Positions 51,549 through 62,214 of a stretch of DNA of 64,000 nucleotides are shown piece after piece. The notes under the pieces were generated by a model. It was not told the origin of the DNA. It ran no database searches and worked only from the letters and a program-made list of their open reading frames with translations. The position numbers and the translations under genes are program-made. Positions within the stretch are counted from its first letter, which is position 1. Each line of letters begins with the position of its first letter. The DNA comes from Diploptera punctata (Eukaryota > Arthropoda > Insecta > Blattodea > Blaberidae), in contig JASPKZ010009913.1 of NCBI GenBank assembly GCA_030220185.1, positions 1-64,000 on the forward strand, written 5' to 3'.

Positions 51549-51809
51549 TCACCGCTGTGGTCTCGAGGTAGCGTGCTGCCTTGTAACGCAGCGGTCCCCG
51601 GTCGGGGCAGTTTTTCTGGGTGAGGTTTTTTATCGGGGATTTTCCTCACCTGTAAGACAAACGTCAGGAAAACTCTAAGGTCCAAACGGTCCCCGAAATC
51701 ATATGGCCATCATCATCATCCTTATCATTATCATCATCATCATCCTTCACCGGTGTGGAAAGCAACGGGAAGCTACCACACCTACAATTCTCTAGTAAAG
51801 CTGCAAGCT
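51549..51809 (+). mobile_element. S1 SINE with box B deleted
   Basis: Head intact up to GTAACGCAGCGG, then CCCCGGTCGGGG: the GCCCGGGTTCGAT part is gone. 3' end missing as well. 51822-51850 is a separate S9 tip (GTAGTGGGATCACTTTATC). Confidence 0.85.
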
Positions 51810-51894
51810 TTATATCAGCCTATAGTCTGTAGTGGGATCACTTTATCTTTTTTTGTTTTACCCGTAAACTCAAGATAGGCATAATAGATGACAG

Positions 51895-52445
51895 GCACGA
51901 AAGGGGAATAAGAGATGGACACAAAAACTGCTTGTAAGAAAACCAAGAGGTAAAGCTCCCAGCAGATAGTAAAATAATGAGGTGGGAGAATGGTATTAAC
52001 CATGATTTGAAGCAACTAAATTAAAAAGGAGATCAATCGATTTTTTTTATTAAATATTATTATTCCGGCTTTTGCAATGAATATACATTTTTCCGGTACC
52101 CATGTTCACAGTTAACTACACATTTGTTTCAACACATTTTTCCATTCTTGTCTGTTCATCCATATATCTTCTTCTATTTCCCATTCCATCTTAGTTTCAT
52201 TGATTCCCTGAATCCATGTAATATTTGGTCTACCCTTCTTTTTCCTTCCCTGTGGTTCCCAATCCATGATTATCTTAGGTAGTCTTCCTTCTTCCATCCT
52301 TCTAATGTGTCCGTACCAATTTAATTGTTTATTCTTTATAAAATCTAATATTGAATATTGTACCTGCATTTTTTCTTTTATATATGGATTTCTCAATATT
52401 AGCTCATTTTAGGGATGTATTGAGAGCTTGTGTCCGCGCGTGCCA
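51895..52445 (+). mobile_element. RT-A scrap split by a LINE tail
   Basis: 51895-52027 and 52398-52445 (GGGATGTATTGAGAGCTTGT, GTCCGCGCG) are collinear RT-A; the segment between is on the other strand. Confidence 0.7.
52045..52397 (-). mobile_element. LINE 3' end nested in RT-A
   Basis: Minus frame 52112-52396 (94 codons) reads MRNPYIKEKMQVQYSILDFI, NKQLNWYGHIRRMEEGRLPK, KKKGRPNITWIQGIN, WMNRQEWK and a stop. Confidence 0.75.
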
Positions 52446-52539
52446 TTTAGTTCTCTCAGCGTGGATAGAACAGTAGTTCTATGCATTTTTAAGCCGAGGA
52501 TTAAATAAGATAATAAATGTCACGTGACTCGTAAGTCAA

Positions 52540-52715
52540 TCCTGCGACGTAATCTACAGGCATGAAGCCTTGCTGCAGAGCTAAGGGATTTGCGATATGT
52601 CAATTCCCCAGTGGGGAAGACATTTTCTCGTGAAATTTCAGTCAGTGTGAGGCCGGTAATCACCCAGCACCATGAGGAAATTGTGCAGCTACAATAAGTA
52701 GCGACTCCAGAAGTG
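52540..52715 (+). mobile_element. S10 SINE, middle part
   Basis: Matches 53860-54010 of the fuller copy (CTACGGGACTTGCG-like and GCTACAATAAGTAGCG). Confidence 0.6.
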
Positions 52716-52768
52716 ACGGCTCGTGAAATATGTAGTGTGTGGATCATAGTTATTGACGTCAAATAATT

Positions 52769-53020
52769 TAATCATCATCAACATCAAGGATTGTTCCGAT
52801 CTCATTATAGGTCGAATTTGTCCTTCCATCTCAATGGTCTTCCCAACATTATTCTCCCTTTTGGTTAATAATTATACATTCTTCTTGGTATGCGCTGTTC
52901 ATTTATTCGTAAGACGTGCTGAAGATAAGCATTTTGATAATATTGTATTCTTTCACAGAGATTAAATATATTAAGTTCTGTTCTTATATCTTCGTTTTTC
53001 TTTTTATCGGTATTTTTCAA
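52769..53020 (-). mobile_element. LINE 3' end with (GAT)n tail
   Basis: Minus strand: NEDIRTELNIFNLCERIQYY, HVLRINEQ, PKGRIMLGRPLRW in broken frames. Confidence 0.6.
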
Positions 53021-53044
53021 ATAATTTAATTAAAACTATATATA

Positions 53045-53297
53045 TCGATGGGCAGGACATGTGGCACAAATGGGAAATGAAAGACGTGCATGGAAGCTTC
53101 TTGTAGGAAAACCAGAAGGAAAACGTCCAGTTGGTAGACCAAGAATGAGGTGGGAGAATAACATTAACTATGATTTGAGGGAAGTAGATTATACAGGGAA
53201 TGATGGGAAAACGTTTGCTCAGGAGAAGGATGTATGGAGAGCTGATGTCCGCGCGGCCATGAAACTACGGGTTCGATAGTGCCAGTGAGTTAGTTAT
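53045..53297 (+). mobile_element. RT-A LINE 3' tip, short copy
   Basis: Frame 53061-53279 (MAQMGNERRAWKLLVGKPEG, GRPRMRWENNINYDLRE, ending AMKLRVR). Only 250 bp, TATATAT-like flank on both sides. Confidence 0.88.
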
Positions 53298-53302
53298 ATA
53301 TA

Positions 53303-53600
53303 AACTAGCGGACCCGGCAGACGTTGTCCTGCCCGAACGCTCAATTCTCGTGTTATGACCGGACGATAAAAATATAAGTTGCTTTTTTTTACCATAAAAT
53401 TCACTAATTAAGACATAATTATATATTATTAAATAAGTTCGCAAGAAAACCTCTCGCAGCCATCTGTTGTGGCTCAAAAAGTGTGCATAATGACACATTG
53501 TTGTAGCGCGGAATATGTCCATCTACTTATTCCGATCTTGTTGGAATATATGAGCTGGAAGGCAAAATGAGTGAGTTATTCGTAAAAGAATACGTCATGA
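53303..53600 (-). repeat. CTAG-ended non-coding repeat
   Basis: Read in reverse it ends GACAACGTCTGCCGGGTCCG then CTAG and T. Matches 34500-34722 (plus) and 35283-35345 (minus). It abuts the RT-A copy. Confidence 0.55.
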
Positions 53601-53621
53601 CCGAACGTTTGCTTTCCTGCT

Positions 53622-53797
53622 ATTAGCGGCTTGAGAAGACCAGCTATAACGGCTGGAAGACCCGATATGCTGACCACATGTCACCCCTACACTGGTTAGA
53701 TGATCGTCTACCTCTGTGATTAACACATGTGGATGTGAGGCCAGCAGCCGGATGGTAGGCCAAGGTCTTTCCAGGTCTGTCGCCCTTGGAGAAAGAA
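53622..53797 (+). mobile_element. S10 SINE, 3' half
   Basis: Carries GACCACATGTCACCCCTACA and GGCCAGCAGCCGGATGGTA, equal to the second half of 53830-54180. Confidence 0.75.
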
Positions 53798-53829
53798 AAT
53801 AAATATATATATACATATATAAATCGTTT

Positions 53830-54180
53830 ATAGTCCCGCGCCATAGCCGAGTGGTTAAGGCAGGAATCCTTGACGTAGAGCTACGGGACTTGCGCTGGTT
53901 CGAGTCTCCATGGGGGAAGAAATTTTTCTCATGGTATTTCGGCCAGTATGGGACCGATACCTACACAGCATCATGAGACATTTGGGTAGCTACAATAAGT
54001 AACGGTTCCAGGTTGACAAAACCAGCTATAACGGCTGGGGGACTTGTCACGCTGAACCACATGTCACCCCTACACTGGCTAGATGATCATATACCTTGTG
54101 ATTGACACATGTGCATGTAAGGCCAGCAGCCTGCTGGTACGCTAAGGGCCTTCTAGGCCTGTCGCGCCATGCAATATATT
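53830..54180 (+). mobile_element. S10 SINE, full length
   Basis: Head GCGCCATAGCCGAGTGGTTA (box A TAGCCGAGTGG) and box B GGTTCGAGTCTCC, then a body of about 270 bp ending GGCCTGTCGCGCCATG. One of three S10 pieces in a row, all plus strand. Confidence 0.8.
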
Positions 54181-54199
54181 TTATTAAAATAATTTATAA

Positions 54200-54380
54200 G
54201 AGGGGCAATCCCTTAAGGATTGGCCACCCCTGACTCCAGATTGAGAAAACCAGTTATTGCCACATGACATCCCTATACAGGTTGGATAATCATCCACCTC
54301 TGTAAATGGTCCATGTAGGATGTGAGGCCAGCAAGCGATTGTTAGGACAAGAGCCTTCTCGGCTTGTCACTGATGACATG
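54200..54380 (+). mobile_element. S10 SINE, diverged 3' half
   Basis: CATGACATCCCTATACAGGT and GGCCAGCAAGCGATTGTTAG align with the S10 body. Confidence 0.65.
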
Positions 54381-54743
54381 TTATGGAACACGATCTGTCA
54401 GGAAGATAGGGATCGAGAGAAATTCAAACGTTTACGACTTGTGACGCATCTGGCATTAAATTTATTCATTCAGTAGACCCATAGTATTCTCAGTGAGTCA
54501 ACTTGATTGATGCTAAACATTTGGTTGTCCTGGTAAGGTTTCTTAGCTTGAATGGCTTCTCACCGGATACTACGCAATTTCCAAATTATTGAATGCTCTA
54601 CGCTCACATTTCTTCAATTTTAACTCCTTTTCTTTCAGAGAATTCTGAAGGAAAGAAGAAGCAATTGAGGTTGTTCTCAAGAAGATAATTTTGAATTTTT
54701 TATACAGATTTGCACCGATCCTGCCTTGTATACACCAAAATTG

Positions 54744-54744
<1 letters not shown>
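54381..54744. other. No gene seen
   Basis: No supported feature. Confidence 0.3.

Positions 54745-54793
<49 letters not shown>
54745..54793. repeat. (TA)n microsatellite
   Basis: About 24 units at the tail side of the S7 copy. Confidence 0.92.
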
Positions 54794-54795
<2 letters not shown>

Positions 54796-54799
54796 TATG

Positions 54800-55065
54800 A
54801 TAAGAAAAATAAATGCCTGGACGGGATTCGAACCCGGATCTCTGAGTCTGTACCTCAGCGTGATATCCATTACACTACCAGGCGAATCCAATTCAAACAC
54901 TTATCTTTCTTATATATGTATTATACTCTCCATTATTACTAGATGTCGCGAGAACACTGTCTTCACTGCCATCTAGTAGCTGACTATATCAAGTAAGCAA
55001 ATTAAAGAGAATATTTATTTTACTTTATAGCAGTGACGCTTTATCGATGTTATAATTAAATCTTT
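54800..55065 (-). mobile_element. S7 unit with tRNA-like core
   Basis: Minus-strand relative of the 27247-27612 unit; tRNA-like core at 54814-54883 with box B GGGTTCGAATCCC. Lacks the 108-bp hammerhead insert. Confidence 0.75.
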
Positions 55066-55067
55066 AA

Positions 55068-55268
55068 CATTGAGCAATGCAAGCTTAATATGGTATGATA
55101 AGAAAAATAAATGCCTGGACGGGATTCGAACCCGGATCTCTGGATTTATACTTCCTCGGTAGCGTAATCGGCAGCTCACTGGGATATAAATACAGAGGTC
55201 CAGGTTCAAGTCCCGTCCGAGCATTTATTTTCTTATCATGTCATATTAAGCTTGCATTGCTCAATGTC
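55068..55268. repeat. 48-bp inverted repeat enclosing an S7 end and an S8 tRNA-like head
   Basis: Arms 55068-55115 and 55221-55268 (core GCAATGCAAGCTTAATATG) pair. Inside are 28 bp of the S7 core in reverse and a different tRNA-like sequence at 55153-55223. The design repeats that of 45131-45327. Confidence 0.75.
55153..55223 (+). mobile_element. S8 tRNA-like head
   Basis: 71 nt with TCCTCGG/CCGAGCA ends, box A-like GGTAGCGTAATCGG, box B AGGTTCAAGTCCCG. The anticodon arm does not pair well, so this is a derived head. Confidence 0.55.
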
Positions 55269-55280
55269 AAAAATGTAATT

Positions 55281-55283
<3 letters not shown>

Positions 55284-55344
<61 letters not shown>
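55284..55344. repeat. (CA)n then (TA)n microsatellite
   Basis: About 14 CA and 17 TA units. A similar CA-TA junction lies at 39751-39823. Confidence 0.92.
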
Positions 55345-55347
<3 letters not shown>

Positions 55348-55361
55348 TGCGTGTGTGTATC

Positions 55362-55565
55362 GCGGCTCCGTGGCGCAAGCGCTTAGACGCTCGCCTCTCA
55401 CCGCTGGGGTTCCGAGATCTCGAGTCTCTGTCACTCCAAGTGGGTTTCGTGGTGGACGAAGACAGAGCTTTGGGCAGGTTTTTCTAGGGGTTTCTCCTGT
55501 TTTCCCCTGCCACAAATATCATTCCACCATTTCCCCATATTCATCTCATCCTTTTTGTTTAATTT
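55362..55565 (+). mobile_element. S6 SINE, 3'-truncated
   Basis: Head CGGCTCCGTGGCGCAAGCGC and about 150 bp of body; joins (TA)n at 55566-55605. Confidence 0.8.
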
Positions 55566-55571
55566 CATTCA

Positions 55572-55609
<38 letters not shown>

Positions 55610-55613
55610 GTAT

Positions 55614-56045
55614 GAGCTAATACCCAGCGTGCGTTGCTACGTCAAAATAAATGAAATATTAAAGGTTAATTAAATTGTATGGTATACGCTGAGACGAACA
55701 AACATGGTGCTTGCTAGTCGGTTTTTAATTTCGGATTTCAGGTAAACTTTCACTTCTAGTTGTCGGATTTCCCTAATTTTTGGTTAATACCTACCTCGGT
55801 TTATTTTAATACGATATACTGATTTTGTTGTTGTGAAACATGGACAATTGTGACCCCTACAGCGATTTTTAAATTTTCACTTCAGGTGAACTCCTACACC
55901 TAATGGTTTTAGAAGGCCCAATTTTGAATCCAAACCATCCGGGACCCACTCAAACACACATACACACAAAATTAATCAAAATCGGTTCAGTCGTTTAGCA
56001 GGAGTTCAGTGACAAAAGCACGTACAGAGGAACTATTATATAATT
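55614..56045 (-). repeat. Repeat Q, longest copy
   Basis: Starts GAGCTAATACCCAGCGTGCG; includes AATCAAAATCGGTTCAGTCG near 55975-55995, the inverse of the 'CCGATTTTGAT' word in 34114-34724. So Q and that repeat share a module. CTAG-type end on the left. Confidence 0.55.
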
Positions 56046-56049
56046 ATAA

Positions 56050-56369
56050 CTCGTACCTAACTCAGGGTCGGGTCAAGGGATGAGATGAGTTGAAGCTCTC
56101 TATATAGAGGTCTGTGAATGACAAGGGTGCCGTCCGATCATGCCTGAAGCACCATCAAAAGGGGCAGATGAACGAAATGAAACGAAATAAATAAGATGAG
56201 TATGGAGAAATTGTGGAATAAAATTGTGGCAAGGGAAAAAGGGAAAAAACACGAGAAAGACCTGCCCAAGCTCCTTTTCGTCCACCACGAAACCCACGTG
56301 GAGTGATCCAGACCCCGGCGCAGCGGCGAGAGGCGATCGTCTAACCGCTTGCGCCACGGAGCCGCCAAT
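56050..56369 (-). mobile_element. S6 SINE, near full length
   Basis: Reverse copy from the GTT-rich end to CGGCTCCGTGGCGCAAGCGG. The facing copy at 55362 and this one flank repeat Q. Confidence 0.8.
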
Positions 56370-56394
56370 TACTATATATATATATATATATATT

Positions 56395-56815
56395 CATAGC
56401 CCTCAGGGGTCCTCATCTAGGGGATATGTGGATGGCGACCACAAGGTGCCCAAGCTGTGCAAAACATTTCTTCCACTTACTTGTGTTTTGCACTCTTTTA
56501 ACTTTTCTATCTAACCTCTCTTGGTTAACTCTTGTTTTTTCGACCCCGACGCTATTAGGGCATCCGAGGGCTAGGGAGTCCTTCCTTTCTTCCATTTCTC
56601 CTTTCCTTTATTTTCTTTTCTTCTCCAGAAAAGCCTGACCAGAGGCTATAAGATGGCAGCCCCATCACTGGTCTTGCCTTCCTTTGGCCAGCAACCAATC
56701 GAAGGGACTATTATTACGCTTTCAAGTCTTATACGAGAATTTCCCATATGGAAAATTTTCTATAGGATCGTAAAAGGCCTTGGCCTAATACTTGGAAGGA
56801 AGAAGAAGAAGAAGA
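56395..56815 (+). mobile_element. RT-F deletion derivative (5' region joined to the 3' tip)
   Basis: 56395-56745 is a GC-richer 5' region (CCTCAGGGGTCCTCATCTAG, AAGCCTGACCAGAGGC) with an ATG frame (MAAPSLVLPSFGQQPIEGTI). At about 56748 it passes directly into the RT-F end (AAAATTTTCTATAGGATCGT) and (GAA)n. The whole coding middle is missing. Confidence 0.65.
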
Positions 56816-56825
56816 TATATATTCA

Positions 56826-57944
56826 TAGTAATTCTGCCCGAAGGCATGTCCTTCACTGCAATCATAGCATTTCCATGCTATGCTTGCAGCTTTACTAGGG
56901 AAATGTAGGTGTGGTAGCTTCCCGTTGCTTTCCACACCGGTGAAGGATGATGGTGATGGCCATATGATTTCGGGGACCGTTTGGGCCTTAAAGTTTTCCT
57001 GACATTTGTCTTATAGGTGAGGAAAAACCCCGATAAAAACCTCACCCAGAAAAACTGTCCCGACCGGGATCAAACCCGGGCCCGCTGCGTGACAAAGTAA
57101 TTCTGCCCGAAGACAAGTCCTTCACTGCAACCATAGCATTTTCATGCTATGCTTGCAGCTTTACTAGGGAATTGTAGGGTGGTAGCTTCCCGTTGCTTTT
57201 CACACCGGTGTATGATGATGATGAAGATGGCCATATGATTTCGGGGACCGTTTGGGCCTTAAAGTTTTCCTGACATTTGTCTTATAGGTGAGGAAAAACC
57301 CCGATAAAAACCTCACCCAGAAAAACTGTCCCGACCGGGATCAAACCCGGGCCCGCTGCGTGACAAAGTAATTCTGCCCGAAGACAAGTCCTTCACTGCA
57401 ACCATAGCATTTTCATGCTATGCTTGCAGCTTTACTAGGGAATTGTAGGGTGGTAGCTTCCCGTTGCTTTTCACACCGGTGTATGATGATGATGAAGATG
57501 GCCATATGATTTCGGGGACCGTTTGGGCCTTAAAGTTTTCCTGACATTTGTCTTATAGGTGAGGAAAAACCCCGATAAAAACCTCACCCAGAAAAACTGT
57601 CCCGACCGGGATCAAACCCGGGCCCGCTGCGTGACAAAGTAATTCTGCCCGAAGACAAGTCCTTCACTGCAACCATAGCATTTTCATGCTATGCTTGCAG
57701 CTTTACTAGGGAATTGTAGGGTGGTAGCTTCCCGTTGCTTTTCACACCGGTGTATGATGATGATGATGATGATGGCCATATGATTTCGGGGACCGTTTGG
57801 GCCTTAAAGTTTTCCTGACATTTGTCTTACAGGTGAAAAAAAACCGATAAAAATCTCACCCAGAAAAACTGTCCCGACCGGGATCGAACCCGGGCCCGCT
57901 GCCTGACAAGGCAGAACGCTACCTCGAGACCACAGCGGTGGACA
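56826..57944 (-). mobile_element. Tandem array of four S1 SINEs
   Basis: Units start at 56826, 57097, 57368 and 57639; the last three are exactly 271 bp apart. Three units stop at GCCCGCTGCGTGACAAAG inside the head, and only the fourth (57639-57944) has the complete head. Units 1-3 share the same box B change (GGGATCAAACCC for GGGATCGAACCC); unit 4 does not. Confidence 0.92.
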
Positions 57945-58330
57945 TCATATATATATATATATATAAGTATATATATATATGTGTGTGTGTGTGTCCGTTA
58001 ACGCTCTAGCGGCCGTAATTTTTGTTTCATCAAAACCTAACTTGACATGTAGCAATTCATTAAAAAATTGAAGTCGAATTTATTAACCAACAAAATCGGA
58101 CCATTAACTGTAGTTCACCTGAAAGAAAAATATAATAATTGCCCTATATGTAGCAATTTTCGTTCTTCCACAACGAAATTCAGTATATGCTATTAAAAAC
58201 AAACCGAGGAAGGTGTTCTCTAAGAATCAGCAAAATCCGACCATTAGAATTTTTACCAGTTAACTAATTTATGGGGAATTAAAGTTATTTTATTAAAGTC
58301 AATTGTATTGGGTTTGATTTTGACAAAATG
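57945..58330. repeat. (TA)n/(TG)n and a repeat sharing words with 34114-34300
   Basis: 57950-57992 is simple sequence. 57995-58270 shares TGTAGTTCACCTGAAA, CAACGAAATTCAG and CCGACCATTAGAA-type words with 34190-34340. Confidence 0.5.
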
Positions 58331-59319
58331 GTGGATAGAAAAATTCTCACACCTTGGCATGGCAACATCAGGGACACTTACCACATAATCCGCAAAACAG
58401 TAATAGATTCAATGTTTATTGAGAATAAGAGATTGAAGAAGTAATTATCTTCATGCCCGATGTTGTAATAACATTTTGAAGAAGGATTTGTGTCCCAAAA
58501 AGAATTACTGGTTCAGGTTGGGTTTAATTTTCGGTAGAGCCGGATTCTCTTCTTAGGGTCGGTAGTTGGTACACTGGATAGGAAAACACTTTAAAATCAC
58601 TAAAAAAATGTTTCTTGTAGAAATAATTTCACATTTATTCACTTCTTAAAGTTCCCAGCAGATTAATTAAATGTAGGTGGCATTATTCTTCACCGTCAAT
58701 TAAAAATAAATTATTATTATTTTCTTGAATAAATTATTATTCTTGTATTAAATATTGCGTTTTATCAGGACATCTCTTCTTGCTTCTATCTTTATTGAAA
58801 GCTGTATGCAGAATGACTAGGGTAATTCTTTTATAATTTTATAGAACATTATTACATCACATGATATATTTAAATTCTATTGATTAATAGTCCTTTAAAT
58901 ATAAGGTTTAAATTGATTTGTTAAATACGAAAGTTAATTGTTTTAACATCCAATCAGAGTTTAGTTTACTTTCATTTAAGAATATGAAGTTAGGCAGGTG
59001 TTCTTATTACAGTTATAACAGAAGGATTTATAATTTTGACAACAATGACTTAAAACAATTTTTAAAAGCATAGTATTACAAAAACTGTTAATGTAGTGCA
59101 AATTCTTTAATTGTTACGGACACATTTTTATTCAACAATAACGAACTATGAATTATTTAGAAGTTCTTATTTATTCAAGTTATATTTAATTATTAAAAGA
59201 ATTTTAAAATAAAAAATTATTAACTTAAACTTTCATATTTATTATGATATTAAAATCCTGCTATAAGATATGTAGGATCGCAATTCGAATGCTGTTTATA
59301 ACCATTATTGTACAAGAGA
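58331..59319. other. No gene seen over about 1 kb
   Basis: Very AT-rich with no open frame of note and no repeat shared within the window. Confidence 0.4.
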
Positions 59320-59503
59320 TTGAAGAAATCCAACTAAGATTGTATGGACATATAATGAGAAGAAGGGACACAGAAACAAACAAAGAAAAGGGAAACGTGG
59401 TAGACCAAAGCCAACGTGGATAAAGGGAATTCAAGACAACATGAAGAAGAGAAATATGACAGAAGCAGACACGCAAGACCGGGAAGTGTGGAAGAAATAA
59501 ATT
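59320..59503 (+). mobile_element. LINE 3' tip
   Basis: Frames read EEIQLRLYGHIMRRRDTETN, then KGKRGRPKPTWIKGIQDNM, KRNMTEADTQDREVWKK and a stop. One frameshift after the first block. Confidence 0.7.
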
Positions 59504-59514
59504 GTATGTTTTGG

Positions 59515-59770
59515 TTGTGGATACCTGTGTAAATAACAGAAACAATCCTGAAATAAATAAACAGATATTGGTAAAAATAAAGTCTCTAAGAAGAAAATGT
59601 AAAAATCATAAAAAGCACCCCACGCTTTTGATGGTAAAGTTATTTATCCCAAGCATGTTGGAAATTAAAATTATTTTTCCTTTTTTTTTTTTTGGTTCGA
59701 TTTTCTAATAAAGCGTGTTGTTTTAGTTTTTTAAAACTATTATTTATTTTTTTATTTTTTAGTTTTAATA
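59515..59770 (+). repeat. Repeat N, single copy
   Basis: Matches one arm of 11311-11600 plus 70 bp on its left; ends TTTTCTAATAAAGCGTGTTG and a T-rich run. Confidence 0.75.
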
Positions 59771-59849
59771 TTTTACAGAATAAGATAAAATGTAAATATC
59801 TTTAAATTCGATTCTATTGTAGTATGAGCTGAAAGTAATACTCTTCTAA

Positions 59850-59945
59850 AAAATACCTCCCAGCCGGATTTGAACCAGCGACCTATGGATTACAGAAATT
59901 ATATACCACTACAACGATTGATTAAAAAGTCGACAAGACCGCAAC
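59850..59945 (-). mobile_element. tRNA-like SINE head scrap
   Basis: Minus strand has CGCTGGTTCAAATCCGGCTG (box B GGTTCAAATCC) and a box A-like GTAGTGGTATA. The body is not defined. Confidence 0.45.
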
Positions 59946-59963
59946 CTATTATACCAGTTTTCA

Positions 59964-60450
59964 TTTTTTTTATTTTCTGATGATTCTGGCCAGGATTCTA
60001 GAAACAAAATATGAAATTATTGTATTATCACGGGTCCTTTGCAAGTACACAAAGTTTCAAGTCGATTCAATGTTTCTAAGTGGGTGAAAATCGTGTTCAC
60101 AAATTCCGTTACATAGATAAAAATACACTTTTTTATTTTCTGATGATTCTGGCCAGGATTTTAGAAAACAAATATGAAATTATTATATTGTCACGGGTCC
60201 TATACACGTATACAAAGTTTCAAGTCGATCCAATGTTTCTGAGTGGGTGAAAATCGTGTTCAAAAATTCCGTTACATAGATACAAAGACACTTTTTTTTA
60301 TTTTCTGATGAGTCTGGCCATGATATTAGAAACAAAATATTGAATTATTATATTGTCACGGGTCTTTTACAAGTATGCAAAGTTTCAAGTCGATCCAATG
60401 ATTTTAAGTGGGTGAAAATCGCGTTAAAAGATTCAGTTACATAGATACAG
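59964..60450 (+). repeat. About 164-bp tandem repeat, three units
   Basis: Units marked by TATTTTCTGATGATTCTGGC at 59971, 60134 and 60299. About 90% alike. Each holds TTTCAAGTCGATCCAATG and AGTGGGTGAAAATCG. Confidence 0.88.
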
Positions 60451-60794
60451 GTCAAGCTAATATAAAGCGTGTAAAAAATAATAATTTTCTCTTCCTGTAA
60501 AACTTGTGACACGACACTTTTTGAAATCAAGCTGTTCAAATACGAAGAAACCCCAGCACTGCAGCGCACATGTGGAAAACCACTGAAATATACAGTATTT
60601 TAAATGCTACATTATCACGCAATAACGGGTGATATTAAGACGTATTAAATTTATGTCCCCATAACGACGTCATAAAACTAACAATACTTTACGGCAGGGA
60701 ACGTAATATTACTCAACCCTGAGTTTCGGTAACCTATTTAACTACAAAAGTCCAACATAACTCTCCAGTAAAACTCGAAAAGACGCAAAATTAA
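60451..60794. other. No gene seen
   Basis: AT-rich flank of repeat R. Confidence 0.3.
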
Positions 60795-61680
60795 AGTTTT
60801 ATAAGACTATTTAAGTCATGCCCCAAATGGGAGTCAATGACCAATCACATTTCAATGATTTTTTTATTTACAACCAATCACAGTCGTGTTTCGCCTAAAA
60901 TTTACCAACTAAAGTTCATCATAATAAAGAAAGCTTTTTCTTCTTCTTCTTCTTCACGGTTTAGGCTTATTTACTAGCCTGTTCCGGCTCCAAATTGTTG
61001 CGCTTTCCATCTTTTCCTTAGTCTTCCCAAACTTCTTCTTCCTCGTGGTGAATAGTACAGAAAGCACCTCCTTATTAACATTCTGAATAGGTCATAGTAT
61101 TATTTTGCAGTGACTGACCATGTAAGAAATACGGCTACCAGATTGTATATATAGTGCATGAATGTTAGCAGATAGCGCATGCGGGAGATAATATAAAAAT
61201 ATTTATAGCAATTAATTGTACCGCAAAAAAAAACACTCTTCGCAATTTCTTAAACGAATTATTTTCCAGGAAATGACGTTGCAGAAAAATATAACTGACA
61301 TATTTACATCGTAGGACATCAGAAATTAATTAATACATATAATGTTGGTTATAAATTTCTCCACTAGGGTGCATTCTTACAATATTGCGATCCTTTGGCA
61401 ATAAATAATATGATCTGGTTGAAGTGATGAACAAAATAAGAAAATGAAGCGTACAAATCGTTTCTCATTTGTTTTCAAACATCGCCGTTTACATTGAAAT
61501 ATTTTAAAATAATTAGAGTTAAATAATGATTTGTGAGTAAAGAGCTGAATTTTATTCATTAAATAGTTCTAACAAATGCCACTCTTGATTTCCAAATTAT
61601 CTACATAAATTCACGACTCACGAAGTGAGGAGTGAATTTATCGATAATTTGGAAATCACTCGTGGCATTATTTATAACTC
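60795..61680 (-). repeat. Repeat R, copy 4, with a 124-bp LINE tip inserted
   Basis: CCAAT boxes at 60840 and 60878; satellite-type segment present once (61340-61440). The far end is a palindrome (61590-61655: CAAATTATCTACATAAATTC against GAATTTATCGATAATTTG). Confidence 0.8.
60935..61058 (-). mobile_element. 124-bp LINE 3' tip with TSD
   Basis: A minus-strand (GAA)n tail and about 100 bp of LINE end lie in repeat R. Repeats agaaagc at 60928-60934 and 61059-61065; removing it restores R. Confidence 0.8.
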
Positions 61681-62157
61681 GCAATAACCATTTGTCTTTT
61701 AGTTCATTTATGCCAAGGAGATAGGGATAAGTAGATTCTGGGCAATGTTGGGTAATCAGCACGGGTATCTAAAATATTTACTATATAAATTTACAATTAT
61801 TTTTCTTTTTACTTATTCAACTAAACATAAAAAACGCGTTTAATTTATTTAGGCGTAGCAACGTATGCCGTGTATTAACTACTAATATAATAGGCCTAAA
61901 TATGAACATTTTCAGAGTAGATTTAAGTGAGTTTATATTAAGAAAACGATAAAAATTGCGATGACAGCTCTGATGTAATAGCTGATTCATGAACCAACAA
62001 TAAATATAAACTGTGGATGTTAACAATAACAGTAAATCAATCAGAGAGTGAACGACGTTAGGATAACGATATCATAACTACAGGTAGAGGTTAACAGGCC
62101 GTGAAGGACGGCACTACGCTGTAGAGAACTGCACATTTTACAGGAGGCTTCATTATT

Positions 62158-62160
<3 letters not shown>
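61681..62160. other. Unassigned; contains a Q scrap
   Basis: 61836-61885 reads TTTAGGCGTAGCAACGTATG, the Q end in the other orientation. No gene. Confidence 0.35.

Positions 62161-62161
<1 letters not shown>

Positions 62162-62211
<50 letters not shown>
62162..62211. repeat. (TA)n microsatellite
   Basis: About 25 units directly before the Penelope-like array. Confidence 0.95.
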
Positions 62212-62212
<1 letters not shown>

Positions 62213-62214
62213 TC

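Noticed and set aside
59975..60005. CTGATGA followed by GAAAC in the 164-bp tandem repeat, as a hammerhead
   Set aside because: The bases between the two core parts do not form a stem II closing next to them, and no stem I or III pairing is seen.
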